Shown piece after piece: positions 8,800 through 18,036 of a DNA stretch of 64,000 nt. The translations under genes were made by a program, and so were the position numbers. This DNA comes from Neorhizobium galegae (GTDB lineage Bacteria; Pseudomonadota; Alphaproteobacteria; Rhizobiales; Rhizobiaceae), in NCBI RefSeq assembly GCF_021391675.1, contig NZ_CP090095.1, forward strand, positions 2,857,501-2,921,500. The letters run 5' to 3'. Under the pieces are notes generated by a model. It made no database searches. It was given only the letters and a program-made list of their open reading frames with translations, and was not told the origin of the DNA. Position 1 is the stretch's first letter. Every line of letters starts with the position of its first letter.

Positions 8800-8891
8800 A
8801 TGAAGCGCATCGGATGATGCCCTTCAGTTTGACGCGAGCCGACATCGCTTGCGGAAAACTCTCCAAACAACCTCGAAAGGATATGCCATGA
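8800..8891 (+). promoter_or_regulatory. rplY leader with two overlapping mini-ORFs
   Basis: ORF 1 (8800-8817) encodes MKRIG and has a good ribosome binding site (TTGGAGG, 8 bases upstream). Its stop overlaps the start of ORF 2 (8814-8891, 25 codons beginning [14 protein letters not shown]) as ATGATG. The ORF 2 stop in turn overlaps the rplY start in the sequence CCATGAG (ATGA, 8888-8891). Ribosomes could therefore pass along three coupled frames. This is seen directly; any role in setting L25 synthesis is inference. Confidence 0.45.
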
Positions 8892-9493
8892 GCCACGCAT
8901 CATACGAGCTCAAGGCCGAGGCGCGCGAACGGGTAGGTAAGGGGTCCTCCCGTGAACTTCGCCGCAACGGTTTCATTCCTGCTGTCATCTATGGTGACAA
9001 GCAGTCCCCCCTCGCGATCGCTCTGTCGACCAACGAAGTGACGAAGCGCATCCATGCCGGCGGTTTCATGACCACGGTTGCCACGATCGAAGTCAACGGC
9101 GAGAAGATCCAGGTCCTGCCGAAGGACTATCAGCTCGATCCGGTCCGCGACTTCACCATGCACGTGGATTTTCTGCGCGTCTCGGGCAACACGGAAGTTT
9201 CCGTTGAAGTTCCGGTTCACTTCGTCAACGAAGAGAAGTCCCCGGGCATCAAGGTCGGCGGCGTTCTCAACATCGTCCGTCACGCAGTCGAGCTGCTTTG
9301 CCCGGCCAACGACATTCCGGAATTCCTGACCGTCGACCTGACGGGCGCGAAGATCGGCGACAGCCTCCACATCTCCGCCGTCAAGCTGCCGGCTGGCGCA
9401 CGTCCGGTCATCGGCGACCGCGACTTCACCATCGCGACGATCGTCGCCCCGGCTGCAGGCGTTACCGAGGAAGAACCGGCTTCTGCTGAATAA
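8888..9493 (+). CDS. rplY: 50S ribosomal protein L25/general stress protein Ctc
   Basis: 201 residues, the long Ctc-type form with an N-terminal 5S rRNA-binding domain (about 1-95) and a C-terminal beta domain (about 100-190). The N-terminus reads [22 protein letters not shown], typical of the family. The protein binds 5S rRNA in the large subunit. The start at ATG 8888 is preceded by GAAAGGA; the ATG at 8883 is immediately closed by a stop. A strong terminator follows, so the gene is probably monocistronic with its leader. In many rhizobia pth follows directly, but here two unrelated genes intervene. Confidence 0.96.
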   Translation: MSHASYELKAEARERVGKGSSRELRRNGFIPAVIYGDKQSPLAIALSTNEVTKRIHAGGFMTTVATIEVNGEKIQVLPKDYQLDPVRDFTMHVDFLRVSGNTEVSVEVPVHFVNEEKSPGIKVGGVLNIVRHAVELLCPANDIPEFLTVDLTGAKIGDSLHISAVKLPAGARPVIGDRDFTIATIVAPAAGVTEEEPASAE

Positions 9494-9517
9494 CCAGGCC
9501 GAAATTCTTGAAATGGG

Positions 9518-9547
9518 ACCCGCTTTCGCAAGAAAGCGGGTTTTTTT
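9518..9547 (+). terminator. Intrinsic terminator of rplY
   Basis: A perfect 10-bp stem ACCCGCTTTC / GAAAGCGGGT with a GCAA tetraloop runs into seven T residues (9541-9547). Confidence 0.95.
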
Positions 9548-9709
9548 ATTGCTTGTCGAATACAGTTTAGTAACGCTGCTTCCGTAATTCGTTCGAATCT
9601 TGGCATTGTCGTTTCAGTGAAGTTTAATGAATAGGTGAAACGATGGACGCTACTTCAGCATGACGGGGAAAGTCCGGCGTCAGCCAGACGATGAATGCGG
9701 GGAAGACGG

Positions 9710-12088
9710 ATGACTCATTCCGTTGAGAGTCGTTTTATTGCGATTATTTCAGGCGCCCTTCTGGTCGTCGTCGCGCCCTTGTTCACGCTGTTTCTGGCGC
9801 TTTCCTCCCAGCAGGCCGCCAAGAACCTCAGCGAACACGTCAATGTCGTACTGGTGACCAACTCCCAGGCGCTCGGCAAGCCGCTCTGGGATCTCGACAC
9901 CGACAGCATCCATCAGGTCGCATCGATGCTCGTCGCCGATCCGGCTATCAACGGCGTGCAGATCAGCGACAATACGGGCAAGCTGAATATTTCCGAAGTC
10001 GACGTCAATCCGGCCGATTTCCGCGGCCTTGAAGCCATCTCCGAGCCGATCTTCTACAAATCACAGCAGGGCACCCGCAATGTCGGCAGCATCACCGTCT
10101 ATGTGCCGAAGCTCGGTTGGTTCTCCGCCTTGCACCAGATGGAAATGGCTTTCATCTCCATCTTCATCATCACCATCCTGACGGTCTTCGGCGCAGCGAT
10201 ACTCGGCAACCGCGTCATGGTCATCAAGCCGCTGATGCGGTTGACCGCAGCCATCGAGGCGACCCGCAGGCTGGGTTCGCGCCACCATGTCGACTGGCGC
10301 TCGAACGATGAAATGGGGCGGCTGGCGAAGAGCTTCAACGAAATGCAGACGCTGCTGGAGCGCGAAGAGCGCGAACTGAAGCGTGCCCACCAGCAGACCA
10401 CGGAAATCTACAACCTGACGCCGGCCATGCTGTTCTCGCTGACCTCAGGCGACCAGATCGCCGCCGTCAGCGACTATTGGCTGCTCGCGACCGGCTATCG
10501 CCGTGACGACGTCATCGGCCATCCCTTTTCCGAGCTCGTCGCGCCTGCGGACCGCCAGATCTATGCAAGGCGCAAGCAGCAGGCGAAATTGACCGGCCTC
10601 GCGATCGAAGCCACCGTCCGGTTCCTCTGCGCCGACGGCCGCCTGATGGACGTGCTGATCGTCGAAATCGAACTCGGCATGGCCGCCGGCAGCATTCCCG
10701 GCTCGCTGAGCGTCATGACGGACGTCACGGAACTGAGGCAATCGGAACTGCGCAACCGTCAGCAGGCCATCTCCGACCATCTGACCGGGCTCCTGAACCG
10801 TCAGGGTTTCGAGGCGACGCTCGACCAGAAGATCGCCGAGGCCGACAAGGCGCGCACCGAGGTCGCCTGCCTATTCGTCGACCTCGACCGCTTCAAGGCG
10901 ATCAACGACAATCTCGGCCATGCCGCCGGCGACGCCGTGCTCTGCCAGTTCGTCGAACGGACGAAGCCGATGCTGCAGGATACCGATACCGCCTCCCGCC
11001 TCGGCGGCGACGAATTCGCCATCCTGATCACCGGGGACGGCGCCGAGCGCCGCGCGACCGAACTCAGCCAGAAGATCGTCGACATGTTCGAGGTTCCCTT
11101 CCGCATTCAGGGCACCGGCGTGCGGTTGAGCGCCAGTATCGGGCTTGCCTTCTATCCGAGCCATGCCACCAGTGCCGCCGAACTGCTGCAGAAATCGGAC
11201 ATGGCGATGTACGCCCGCAAGCGCGACGGCAAGAACGGCGCGCAGGTCTACGATCCCGCGATTCTGGACCAGACGCGGGAACGGGCCGAGATCGAGAGCG
11301 ATATCGAAGTCGCCATCGCCGCAAGCTGGTTCGAGGCACATTTCCAGCCGATCGTCGACATCGAGACCGGCATTCCCTCAGGCTTCGAAGCGCTGATGCG
11401 GATGCGCCATCCCCGCAAGGGGCTGATGTCGCCGGCCGGCATCATCTGCGTTGCCGAGGAGACCGGCTCGATCGGCCAGATCGGCAACCTCATCCTGGAA
11501 GACGCGATGGCCAACCTTGCCCGCGTCTCACGCCTGCCCGGCATGGGCGAGACCTATGTCGCGGTCAATTTCTCGCCGCTGCAATTCGAGCCCGGCCTGC
11601 CGGCCCGCCTTGCCGGTCTGCTCGGCCGCTACGGCATCGATCCGTCGCGCTTCGTGGTGGAAATCACCGAAGCCGTGCTGATGCACGACAATCCCGAGAT
11701 CCGCACCATCCTCAACGAGATCCATCGCTTCGGCTGCCGCATCGCGCTTGACGATTTCGGTACCGGTTATTCGTCGCTGAGCTATATGAGCCGCTTTCCG
11801 GTCGATATCGTCAAGATCGACCAGTCCTTCATCCGCTCGCTCACCGAACAGACAGGTGACATAGGCAGCAAGAACAGGATGCTTGTCGAAGGCATCAGTG
11901 CTATTTCTCACAAGATGAACTGCAAGGTCGTCGCGGAAGGCGTCGAGACGGAAGAACAGCGCTTATTGCTGCAGCAAATGGGCATCGACTACGCCCAGGG
12001 CTACCTCTTCTCGAAGCCACGCGAAATCTCCGAACTGCTCTCGGCCCTATCCGCCCGGCAGGCCGAAATCGAGTCCATGGCGAGCTGA
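9710..12088 (+). CDS. Membrane HAMP-PAS-GGDEF-EAL cyclic di-GMP protein
   Basis: 792 residues. Membrane segments at about 8-30 and 145-167 enclose a periplasmic sensor region. A HAMP segment (168-220), a PAS domain (235-345), GGDEF (about 350-515, motif at 432-436) and EAL (about 525-785, motif at 560-562) follow. EITEA, DDFGTGYSSL, KIDQSFI, AEGVET and QGYLF are all present, so the phosphodiesterase should be active; the GGDEF motif is also intact but has no RxxD inhibitory site. The start at 9710 is favoured because GGGGAAG lies 7-8 bases upstream; the in-frame ATG at 9695 lacks such a site. It is followed at a short distance by a solute-binding protein gene. Confidence 0.9.
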   Translation: MTHSVESRFIAIISGALLVVVAPLFTLFLALSSQQAAKNLSEHVNVVLVTNSQALGKPLWDLDTDSIHQVASMLVADPAINGVQISDNTGKLNISEVDVNPADFRGLEAISEPIFYKSQQGTRNVGSITVYVPKLGWFSALHQMEMAFISIFIITILTVFGAAILGNRVMVIKPLMRLTAAIEATRRLGSRHHVDWRSNDEMGRLAKSFNEMQTLLEREERELKRAHQQTTEIYNLTPAMLFSLTSGDQIAAVSDYWLLATGYRRDDVIGHPFSELVAPADRQIYARRKQQAKLTGLAIEATVRFLCADGRLMDVLIVEIELGMAAGSIPGSLSVMTDVTELRQSELRNRQQAISDHLTGLLNRQGFEATLDQKIAEADKARTEVACLFVDLDRFKAINDNLGHAAGDAVLCQFVERTKPMLQDTDTASRLGGDEFAILITGDGAERRATELSQKIVDMFEVPFRIQGTGVRLSASIGLAFYPSHATSAAELLQKSDMAMYARKRDGKNGAQVYDPAILDQTRERAEIESDIEVAIAASWFEAHFQPIVDIETGIPSGFEALMRMRHPRKGLMSPAGIICVAEETGSIGQIGNLILEDAMANLARVSRLPGMGETYVAVNFSPLQFEPGLPARLAGLLGRYGIDPSRFVVEITEAVLMHDNPEIRTILNEIHRFGCRIALDDFGTGYSSLSYMSRFPVDIVKIDQSFIRSLTEQTGDIGSKNRMLVEGISAISHKMNCKVVAEGVETEEQRLLLQQMGIDYAQGYLFSKPREISELLSALSARQAEIESMAS

Positions 12089-12155
12089 CAAGCCCTCACC
12101 GCGGGACCAGATGCTGGGTCAGAAATGACAACATGCGCGTTTGGAAGGTGGACAG

Positions 12156-12881
12156 ATGAAAATCGCAGTGCCGCTTCTTGCCAGCCTCAGCCTCGCTTGT
12201 GGCGCCCATGCCCAGCAGACCGTCGTCTTTTCGACCGAGTCCTACCCGCCCTTCAGCTACCAGGAGCCCGGCGGCAACTACCGCGGCGCCGGCATCGACC
12301 AGGTAGACATCATCATGCAGGACGCGGGCACGCCCTACACGCTGGAGATCATGCCATGGGCCCGCGCCATCGCCATGGCCGAGACGCAATCCATGCACTG
12401 CGTCTTCGCCGCCGCCCGCACGCCGGAACGCGAGCCGCGTTTCAAATGGGTCGTGCCTCTTTTCGTCGACCGCAGCGTTCTCGTGCGCCATGCGGGTTCG
12501 AAGGTCGCGGCGACCACCCTGGAGGAGGCCAAGCAGTACACGGTCGGCACCCATCGCGCCGACTATACCGAGGGACTTCTGAAGAGTTCCGGTTTCCCGA
12601 AGATCGATCTCAGCGCCAACGTCGATACGACGCTCCGAAAACTGCTGCAGGACCGTATCGACATGATGCCCATGTCGGAAGGCGTCTATCAGAAGCTGAA
12701 GACGGACGGAACGCCGATCGAAAAGGTCATCCTGTTCACCGAACAGCATCTCGGCATTGCGTGCAATCCGGATGTGCCCGACGAACTGATCGCCAGGATG
12801 CAGGCGGGCCTCGACCGCCTCATCAAGGACGGCATCCAGACTGTAATTCTGAAGCGCTATGGCATCGGCGAGCCTCAATAG
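12156..12881 (+). CDS. Periplasmic solute-binding protein, family 3 (amino-acid type)
   Basis: 241 residues with a signal peptide cleaved after AHA (about residue 19). The mature part starts QQTVVFSTESYPPFSY, the usual first strand of SBP_bac_3 proteins. The family binds amino acids or similar small ligands for ABC importers or sensor proteins. No permease or ATPase gene is near, so it may be an orphan receptor. The upstream GGDEF-EAL gene ends 67 bases before it, which suggests but does not prove that it delivers a ligand signal to that protein. Confidence 0.82.
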   Translation: MKIAVPLLASLSLACGAHAQQTVVFSTESYPPFSYQEPGGNYRGAGIDQVDIIMQDAGTPYTLEIMPWARAIAMAETQSMHCVFAAARTPEREPRFKWVVPLFVDRSVLVRHAGSKVAATTLEEAKQYTVGTHRADYTEGLLKSSGFPKIDLSANVDTTLRKLLQDRIDMMPMSEGVYQKLKTDGTPIEKVILFTEQHLGIACNPDVPDELIARMQAGLDRLIKDGIQTVILKRYGIGEPQ

Positions 12882-12959
12882 AGGTTTGGGCGTTGAAACC
12901 GGTTGACTTTGGCGGCGTTTCGCGGTGGTGAAAGCCAGCAGTCAAGGATGGACGTCTCC

Positions 12960-13703
12960 ATGCTCATCATCGCCGGCCTCGGCAATCCCGGTTCCCAATA
13001 TGCGGGCAACCGCCACAATATCGGCTTCATGGCGGTGGACGCGATCCAGCGCCGTCCCGGCTTTTCGCCCTGGTCGAAGAAGTTCAAGGCGCTCATCTCG
13101 GAAGGCGAGCTCGCCGGCGAAAAGGTGCTGCTGATCAAGCCGCAGACCTTCATGAACCTCTCGGGCGAAGCGGTCGGCGAGGCCATGCGCTTCTACAAGC
13201 TCGGGCCGGAAAACCTCATCGCCATCTACGACGAACTCGATCTGCCTGCGGCCAGGGCCCGCATCAAGACCGGCGGCGGCCATGGCGGCCATAACGGCGT
13301 CAAGTCGCTCGACGCCCATTGCGGTCGCGAATACCGCAGGCTTCGCCTCGGCATCGGCCATCCGGGATCGAAGGAGCTCGTTCACAACCATGTGCTGGGC
13401 GATTTCGCCAAGGTCGACCAGACCTGGCTCGCCCCTCTTCTCGACGCGCTCGCCGACAATGCCGAAATGCTGGTGAAGGCGGAAGATTCGCAGCTGATGA
13501 ACAAGCTGGCGCTCGCCGTCGGCGGCAAGCCGGACGAGGAAAAGCCCTCAAAGGATGGGCCGAAGCCTGAAAAGAAGCCCGTCGCCAAACCGACCGGGCA
13601 ATCGCATATCCATCAGGCCCGCAGCGGCGGCAAGCCGAACCTTCCGACGTCAGGCCCGATGGCCGAAATGCTCAAGAAGATGTTCGGCGGCAAGGGCGAA
13701 TAG
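12960..13703 (+). CDS. pth: Peptidyl-tRNA hydrolase
   Basis: 247 residues. The enzyme frees tRNA from peptides dropped by stalled ribosomes. Catalytic and binding residues are visible: N9 in GLGNPG, H19 in NRHNIGF, N66 in FMNLSG, D94 in DELD and N112 in HGGHNG. A Lys/Pro-rich tail of about 50 residues (190-247) extends beyond the E. coli length, as is common in rhizobia. The ATG at 12960 gives the canonical [10 protein letters not shown] start; ATG 12948 is in frame but its AAGGA is too close. The stop overlaps the GTG start of the next gene. Confidence 0.95.
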   Translation: MLIIAGLGNPGSQYAGNRHNIGFMAVDAIQRRPGFSPWSKKFKALISEGELAGEKVLLIKPQTFMNLSGEAVGEAMRFYKLGPENLIAIYDELDLPAARARIKTGGGHGGHNGVKSLDAHCGREYRRLRLGIGHPGSKELVHNHVLGDFAKVDQTWLAPLLDALADNAEMLVKAEDSQLMNKLALAVGGKPDEEKPSKDGPKPEKKPVAKPTGQSHIHQARSGGKPNLPTSGPMAEMLKKMFGGKGE

Positions 13704-14158
13704 TGTCGATGCCCTCTGCCGACTTCGTCATTCGCCCGGCCCGCGATGGCGACCTTGCCGACCTGATCGAACTCTATCACCACCTGAACCACGATCCGGA
13801 CCCGGAGCCGTCGCTGGCCCGGGAGCGTTTCGCCGCAATTCTCGCCCAGCCCGGCATGACCGTGTTGATCGGCTTCGCAGACGGGCGAGCTGCGGCCACG
13901 GTGACGCTGATCGTCCTACCGAACCTCACCCGCAAGGGCGCGCCCTATGCGCTGATCGAAAACGTCGTCACCCATGCGGAACACCGCAAGCGCGGTTATG
14001 CCGGCGCCCTCATCCGCAGGGCCATCGACCAGGCCTGGAATGACGGCTGCTACAAGGTCATGCTCCTGACCGGCTCGACGGACCCGGCAACGCTGCGCTT
14101 CTACGAAGGCTGCGGTTTTCTTCAAAACAAGACCGGCTTCCAGATCCGCCGCACCTAG
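13703..14158 (+). CDS. GNAT-family N-acetyltransferase
   Basis: 151 residues. Motif A, the acetyl-CoA loop, reads VVTHAEHRKRGYAGALI, and the terminal motif RFYEGCGF is typical of GNAT enzymes. The substrate cannot be read from the sequence. The start is taken as GTG 13703, whose G is the last base of the pth stop (TAGTG); AAGGG lies 6 bases upstream. ATG 13709 is the alternative. Coupling to pth is therefore tight. Confidence 0.82.
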   Translation: MSMPSADFVIRPARDGDLADLIELYHHLNHDPDPEPSLARERFAAILAQPGMTVLIGFADGRAAATVTLIVLPNLTRKGAPYALIENVVTHAEHRKRGYAGALIRRAIDQAWNDGCYKVMLLTGSTDPATLRFYEGCGFLQNKTGFQIRRT

Positions 14159-14241
14159 ATAGCCCGGTATCGCTCCGGTCAAGGGGGTGGCGCACCGCTT
14201 TCGGAGCGGCTATGGGAGGCCGATCGAAAAGGGAAGCTCAC

Positions 14242-15189
14242 ATGAACCAAGCCCCGAACATGGATGACATCACCGGCGAACTCGTCACCCTTCGCGACTA
14301 CTGGCGTTATGCCATCTCCCGGTTCAGCGCCGCAAACCTCAGCTACGGCCACGGCACGACGACGGCAAGCGACGACGCCGCCTTCCTGGTCCTCGACTCA
14401 CTCGACCTGCCGATCGACGCGCTCGATCCGTTTCTCGACGCACGCCTGCTGCCGGCCGAACGGCGGCTGCTGGCCCAGCGGATCGACGCCCGCGTGACGA
14501 CCCGCAAACCCACATCCTACCTGACTGGCCACGCCTATATCCAAGGCGTCCGCTTCCTGGTCGATGAACGGGTCATCGTGCCCCGCTCCCATATCGGCGA
14601 AATCCTGTTCAGTGAATATCTGGGTGAAAACGGCTCCACCTTCCTGCCCGATCCGCTAAGCGTCGAAAGCGCCGTCGACATCTGCACCGGCTCCGGCTGC
14701 CTTGCCATCCTCGCCGCGAAATTCTTCCCGAATGCGGCAGTTGATGCGGTGGACCTCTCCCCCGATGCGCTCGAAGTGGCCAAGCTCAACGTTACGGAAC
14801 ATGCCGTCGAAGATCAGCTCACGCTTTTCAACGGCGACCTCTTCGCGCCGATCGGAAGCAAAAAATACGACCTGATCATCACCAATCCGCCCTATGTCGA
14901 CCACCAGGCGATGGAAGGTTTTCCGGAGGAATTCCGCTCTGAACCGGCCATGGCCTTCGACGGCGGCGTCGACGGTCTCGACCTCGTCCGCCGGCTGCTG
15001 GCGGAAGCGCCGGCGCATCTCAATCCCGAGGGCGGGATGATCTGCGAAATCGGCTCGGGCCGCGAAATCCTCGAAGAGGAATTCCCCGACCTCGACTTCC
15101 TGTGGCTGGAGACGGCAGAATCGCAGGATGCGGTGTTCTGGATCAGCGCCGAAGCGCTCGGCGTGAAGGCCGGGAAAAAGAGGAAATAA
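14242..15189 (+). CDS. prmB: Ribosomal protein L3 N5-glutamine methyltransferase PrmB
   Basis: 315 residues. It methylates a glutamine of ribosomal protein L3 using S-adenosylmethionine. The SAM-binding motif DICTGSGCLAI begins near 146 and the catalytic NPPY is at 215-218. VPRSHIGE (113-120) matches the PrmB type rather than the VPRPETE of PrmC. The ATG at 14242 is preceded by GGGAAG. The gene converges with clpS, with one base between the two stops. Confidence 0.92.
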   Translation: MNQAPNMDDITGELVTLRDYWRYAISRFSAANLSYGHGTTTASDDAAFLVLDSLDLPIDALDPFLDARLLPAERRLLAQRIDARVTTRKPTSYLTGHAYIQGVRFLVDERVIVPRSHIGEILFSEYLGENGSTFLPDPLSVESAVDICTGSGCLAILAAKFFPNAAVDAVDLSPDALEVAKLNVTEHAVEDQLTLFNGDLFAPIGSKKYDLIITNPPYVDHQAMEGFPEEFRSEPAMAFDGGVDGLDLVRRLLAEAPAHLNPEGGMICEIGSGREILEEEFPDLDFLWLETAESQDAVFWISAEALGVKAGKKRK

Positions 15190-15190
15190 C

Positions 15191-15499
15191 CTATTCCTCG
15201 GGCTCGGTGATGAACATCAGCGGGAAGCCTGCCTCCTTGGCAAGGTCGACCGCTTCCTTAGCCTTGGTCTCGGCGATGTCCTTGGTACAGACGACGACGA
15301 CCGCCAGCCCCATCCGGTGCGCGGTCAGCATCACGCGGTAACCCGTTTCCTCGCTCATCCGGAACACGGCCTTCAGCACCATGGTCACGAATTCGCGCGG
15401 CGTATAGTCGTCGTTGACCAGCAGGACCTTGTAGAGCTTCGGCCGCTCCAGCTTGGTCTTGGTTTTCGTCTTCGGTTTTACGGTGGTGTCTTCGGCCAT
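15191..15499 (-). CDS. clpS: ATP-dependent Clp protease adaptor ClpS (stand-alone ClpS2-like paralogue)
   Basis: 102 residues. ClpS binds N-degrons and delivers them to ClpAP. The pocket residues are visible: N29-D30 in VNDDYTP, the gatekeeper region FVTMVLKAVF (37-46) and H61 in MLTAHR. The N-terminal 20 residues are a basic Lys/Thr-rich tail. ATG 15499 is preceded by GGAGAGG on the minus strand; longer reading frames lack a site. Rhizobia usually carry one ClpS next to clpA and a second elsewhere; no clpA is near, so this should be the second. An orphan clpP lies at 60292. Confidence 0.9.
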   Translation of the reverse strand: MAEDTTVKPKTKTKTKLERPKLYKVLLVNDDYTPREFVTMVLKAVFRMSEETGYRVMLTAHRMGLAVVVVCTKDIAETKAKEAVDLAKEAGFPLMFITEPEE

Positions 15500-15595
15500 C
15501 GGCCTCTCCTGACAATGCAATCCTATCGGGAGAACATGCCGGCTATATCGCACCGCAACCGAGGTTTTTCAAGCAACTGCTCGGTGAATGGCGGA

Positions 15596-15994
15596 TCAAT
15601 CGGCGTCAAGCAATATGCCCTTGCGACCCTTTGCCTGGATGAGCGCTACCGCACGCTTGTCGAAACTCACAAACGTATCGCCACCCAGTCTCCGGCCTTC
15701 GAACTCAATCACGCCATCAGCGAAATCCCCGCCGGCATCGAGAAAGGCGAGGCCTGCCTCGACTGCCTCGCGATCGATGACGATATGTTCGTCCGCAATC
15801 AGCAGGCGGATGGCTTGTGCGATCTCCATGCACTTCCGCCGATAGACTTGCCGGGCGACCCAGACGAATTCGCAGAGTGCGACATTCGAAACGAAAACCT
15901 TTTCGGCTGTCGCAAACTGCGAGCGCGCCTCCAGGGATTGCCGCTCCTGATCGTCAGCCCATGCCCGAACGAGCACGTTCGTATCAACGATCAT
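15596..15994 (-). CDS. vapC: PIN-domain toxin (VapC-like ribonuclease)
   Basis: 132 residues, a typical PIN-domain length. The acidic residues expected for magnesium are present: D4 in MIVDTNVL, E42 in LCEFVW, D93 in DFADGVI and D112 in FDKR. VapC toxins are RNases, usually cutting tRNA or rRNA. The gene overlaps the upstream AbrB-type antitoxin gene by 11 bases (15984-15994), as in type II modules. Confidence 0.85.
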   Translation of the reverse strand: MIVDTNVLVRAWADDQERQSLEARSQFATAEKVFVSNVALCEFVWVARQVYRRKCMEIAQAIRLLIADEHIVIDREAVEAGLAFLDAGGDFADGVIEFEGRRLGGDTFVSFDKRAVALIQAKGRKGILLDAD

Positions 15995-16277
15995 CGTCGA
16001 ACCGTACTTCCCCGGCCCAACCGGCCTCGATGGCTTCCTGGATTTCTTCCAGCGTGGCGTGAATGTTGTGTTCGTTCTTCAAACTGCCGAAGAACTTCTC
16101 CAAACCGCCGGTCTCCTGACCCGCCGTCGCAACGGCTTCCTTCACCGGCGACAATTCGAGCCGTCCGCCCGGTCGCTCGACGACGGCGACCCGGTCGCCC
16201 GGATGAATGCCGAGACCTTTCAGCACATCGCTCGTCAGCGTTACCTCGCCCTCTTTCGTCACGGTGAAAACGGTCAT
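15984..16277 (-). CDS. vapB: AbrB/MazE-fold antitoxin (VapB-like)
   Basis: 97 residues. Residues 1-45 look like a swapped-hairpin AbrB domain (TVTKEGEVTLTSDVLKGLGI followed by PGDRV), which binds DNA and usually autoregulates the module. The acidic C-terminus (LEEIQEAIEAGW) would mask the toxin. ATG 16277 is selected because GAAGGAG lies 8 bases upstream; the open frame continues further but without such a site. Divergent from ychF across 163 bases. Confidence 0.83.
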   Translation of the reverse strand: MTVFTVTKEGEVTLTSDVLKGLGIHPGDRVAVVERPGGRLELSPVKEAVATAGQETGGLEKFFGSLKNEHNIHATLEEIQEAIEAGWAGEVRFDDDR

Positions 16278-16440
16278 GGCCGGAACTCCTTCTCCGCTAA
16301 AATAAGGCCAAACGGCCCTGCCCGCAAGGCAACGGCTCCGGCCCTCTCGCCTTGCAATATCCCGACCAAGCCTTGACCGCTCCGGCACTTTCCCCCATAG
16401 CCACAGCAACGAAATTTCTTCAGATACAGGGTCCGGACCC

Positions 16441-17544
16441 ATGGGTTTCAAATGCGGTATCGTGGGCCTGCCGAATGTCGGCAAGTCCACTCTCTTCAAT
16501 GCGCTCACCAAGACGGCTGCCGCCCAGGCGGCCAACTATCCCTTCTGCACGATCGAGCCGAACACCGGCGAAGTGGCGGTTCCCGATCCGCGCATGCAGA
16601 AGCTGGCGGCAATCGCCGGCTCCAAGGAAATCATCCCGACCCGCATCTCCTTCGTCGATATCGCCGGCCTTGTGCGCGGCGCGTCGAAGGGTGAAGGCCT
16701 GGGCAACAAGTTCCTCGCCAATATCCGCGAAGTGGATGCGGTCGTGCATGTGCTGCGCTGCTTCGAGGACGACGACATCACCCATGTCGAGGGGCGCATC
16801 AACCCGGTCGGCGATGCCGACACGATCGAGACCGAGCTGATGCTCGCCGACCTCGAAAGCCTGGAGCGCCGCGTCGAACAGACCCGCAAGCGCGCCGCCA
16901 GCAAGGACAAGGATTCCGTTGCTCAGTTGCCGGTCATGGATGCGGTTATCAAGCTCCTGAACGACGGCAAGCCGGCGCGCCTGCTTTTGAAGACGCTGGC
17001 GCCCGAAGAGATCGAGATCCTGAAGGGCCTCAACCTTCTGACTTCACACCCGGTCCTCTATGTCTGCAACGTAGCGGAAGCCGATGCCTCGACCGGCAAC
17101 GAGCACACTGAGGCCGTCGCCGTCATGGCCAAGGAGCAGGGCGCCGAATGCGTGATCATCTCGGCCGCGATCGAATCGGAGGTGGCTCAGCTTCCCGAAG
17201 AGGAAGCGAAGGAATTCCTGTCGGCCCTCGGGCTTGAGGAAGCCGGCCTAGACCGGCTGATCCGCGCCGGGTACCACCTGCTCGACCTGATCACCTATTT
17301 CACCGTCGGCCCGAAGGAAACCCGCGCCTGGACGATCGTGCGCGGCACCAAGGCCCCTGCCGCCGCAGGCGTCATCCATACCGACTTCGAACGCGGCTTC
17401 ATCCGCGCCTTCACCATCGCCTTTGACGACTACATCAACTTCAAGGGTGAAGTCGGCGCCAAGGAAGCCGGCAAGGGCCGCGACGAAGGCAAGGAATATG
17501 TCGTCCAGGACGGCGACGTGATCCACTTCCGCTTCAACACCTGA
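16441..17544 (+). CDS. ychF: Redox-regulated ATPase YchF (OLA1 family)
   Basis: 367 residues, the same size as E. coli YchF (363). The P-loop GLPNVGKST is at 9-17, the G3 region DIAGLVRGA follows, and the C-terminal TGS domain ends in [15 protein letters not shown]. YchF prefers ATP and binds ribosomes; it is tied to stress responses. It often lies just after pth in bacteria, and here pth is four genes upstream. Two MaoC-fold genes follow on the same strand. Confidence 0.96.
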   Translation: MGFKCGIVGLPNVGKSTLFNALTKTAAAQAANYPFCTIEPNTGEVAVPDPRMQKLAAIAGSKEIIPTRISFVDIAGLVRGASKGEGLGNKFLANIREVDAVVHVLRCFEDDDITHVEGRINPVGDADTIETELMLADLESLERRVEQTRKRAASKDKDSVAQLPVMDAVIKLLNDGKPARLLLKTLAPEEIEILKGLNLLTSHPVLYVCNVAEADASTGNEHTEAVAVMAKEQGAECVIISAAIESEVAQLPEEEAKEFLSALGLEEAGLDRLIRAGYHLLDLITYFTVGPKETRAWTIVRGTKAPAAAGVIHTDFERGFIRAFTIAFDDYINFKGEVGAKEAGKGRDEGKEYVVQDGDVIHFRFNT

Positions 17545-17565
17545 GACCGTGGGCGGGAGGGCCAC

Positions 17566-18036
17566 ATGACGGAAGCCGCATATTATTTCGAGGACTTTTC
17601 GGTGGGGCGGGTTTTCCCGCTCGCATCCAAGCTGGTGACGGCAGACGAGATGGTCGAATTCGCCGCCGAGTTCGATCCGCAGCCAATGCATCTCGACGAG
17701 GCGGCCGGCAGGGCAAGCATCCTCGGCGGCCTGTCGGCCTCGGGCTGGCATACGGCGAGCATGTTCATGCGCATGATGTTCGACGGCTGGCTGTCCAGTT
17801 CCTCGTCGGAGGGATCGCCGGGCATCGAGTTCATGGAATGGAAAAGGCCGGTTCTGGCCGGCGACACGCTGTCCGGCCGCTCGACCGTGCTCGAATCCCG
17901 CTCGCTTCGCTCACGCCCGGGCATCGGCATCGTCAAGTTCCTGCACGAAGTGGAGAACCAGCGCGGCGAGATCGTCATGCGCGGCGAGAACCCGATCATG
18001 ATGCGGCTGCGGGACGCCCGGGAGGACGCTGCATGA
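17566..18036 (+). CDS. MaoC-fold (hot-dog) dehydratase-like protein, first of a pair
   Basis: 156 residues forming a single hot-dog fold. The hydratase-2 motif is recognisable as FAAEFDPQPMHLDEAAG (about 30-46), with the Asp and His of the R-specific enoyl-CoA hydratase family. Its product may hydrate an acyl-CoA. It overlaps the next gene by ATGA, so the two products are made together. GGAGG precedes the start. Confidence 0.82.
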   Translation: MTEAAYYFEDFSVGRVFPLASKLVTADEMVEFAAEFDPQPMHLDEAAGRASILGGLSASGWHTASMFMRMMFDGWLSSSSSEGSPGIEFMEWKRPVLAGDTLSGRSTVLESRSLRSRPGIGIVKFLHEVENQRGEIVMRGENPIMMRLRDAREDAA

